The notes beneath the pieces were generated by a model that had not been told where the DNA came from, did no database searches, and saw nothing but the letters and a program-made list of their open reading frames with translations. A DNA stretch of 64,000 nucleotides from Cristatella mucedo (taxonomy: Eukaryota > Bryozoa > Phylactolaemata > Cristatellidae): NCBI GenBank assembly GCA_009760855.2, contig WPIO01000030.1:3629501-3693500 (forward strand). Direction: 5' to 3'. Made by a program: the position numbers and the translations under genes. Positions 63,731 to 64,000 of this stretch are shown one piece after another (position 1 is the first letter of the stretch; each line of letters begins with the position of its first letter).

Positions 63731-64000
63731 GACATCCGCTCAGACGGCTCGAGCTCTAGGCTGCCGTTGTCCCGTGATCGTAGGCGCGGCGAAAGGAGTC
63801 TCGCAGCGTCGCTGTTAGGAGGCTGAGCGTCGCACTGCGGCCATTTTACTTTGATCCCGGTCGCGAAATACGACTTGCATCTCCGCTACGCATGCTGTCC
63901 TTTCCAAAGAGAAAGTAGAATCTTCTTTCACTCGAAATCTCGTCACGCCCGACGCACCTGCTGCAAAGGAAGCTTGGCGTCGCTGTGCGGAGCTGCGTTC

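Overview
The window is invertebrate nuclear DNA. It shows GT-AG spliced genes with introns from 82 nt to 8.5 kb, long dinucleotide microsatellites, decayed CR1/L2-like non-LTR retrotransposons, tRNA-derived SINEs and hAT transposon relics. There are no operons, prophage or CRISPR. The phylum cannot be fixed from the sequence; a bilaterian invertebrate with a mid-sized, repeat-rich genome fits best.

Three protein-coding genes are supported. (1) The 3' part of a type I coronin gene (actin regulator) lies on the + strand at 751-23307. Eight exons cover the later WD40 blades, the C-terminal extension, an Ala/Gly-rich linker and the C-terminal coiled coil with the stop. The N-terminal exons lie left of the window. 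(2) FABP-1 is a complete four-exon fatty-acid-binding protein gene on the - strand (35153 down to 24326), tail-to-tail with coronin. (3) FABP-2 is a second complete four-exon FABP gene on the - strand (62301 down to 55828). Both FABPs keep the classical FABP intron positions (phases 1, 0, 0) and encode 138 and 137 residues. They are old paralogues, and each has changed a different residue of the ligand-carboxylate triad.

Layout: 1-23.3 kb is coronin exons plus introns packed with microsatellites, LINE and SINE pieces and a heat-shock-element-like array. 23.3-24.3 kb is the convergent 3'UTR region. 24.3-35.2 kb is FABP-1, whose 7.3 kb third intron holds a decayed LINE. 31.4-38.1 kb is GC- and CpG-rich. 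35.2-55.8 kb is intergenic, dominated by (GA)n and (CT/CTGT)n arrays and dead LINE and hAT pieces, with a long AT-richer stretch without recognisable genes. 55.8-62.3 kb is FABP-2. 61.3-64 kb is again CpG-rich and may be a promoter zone.

Coronin and the FABPs have no known joint pathway; their adjacency looks like ordinary gene neighbourhood. I found no clear new system. The observations most worth checking are the complementary triad changes in the two FABPs, the 33-bp inverted repeats enclosing a microsatellite beside the FABP-1 first splice site, hAT relics in intron 2 of both FABP genes, and the perfect HSE array in a coronin intron.
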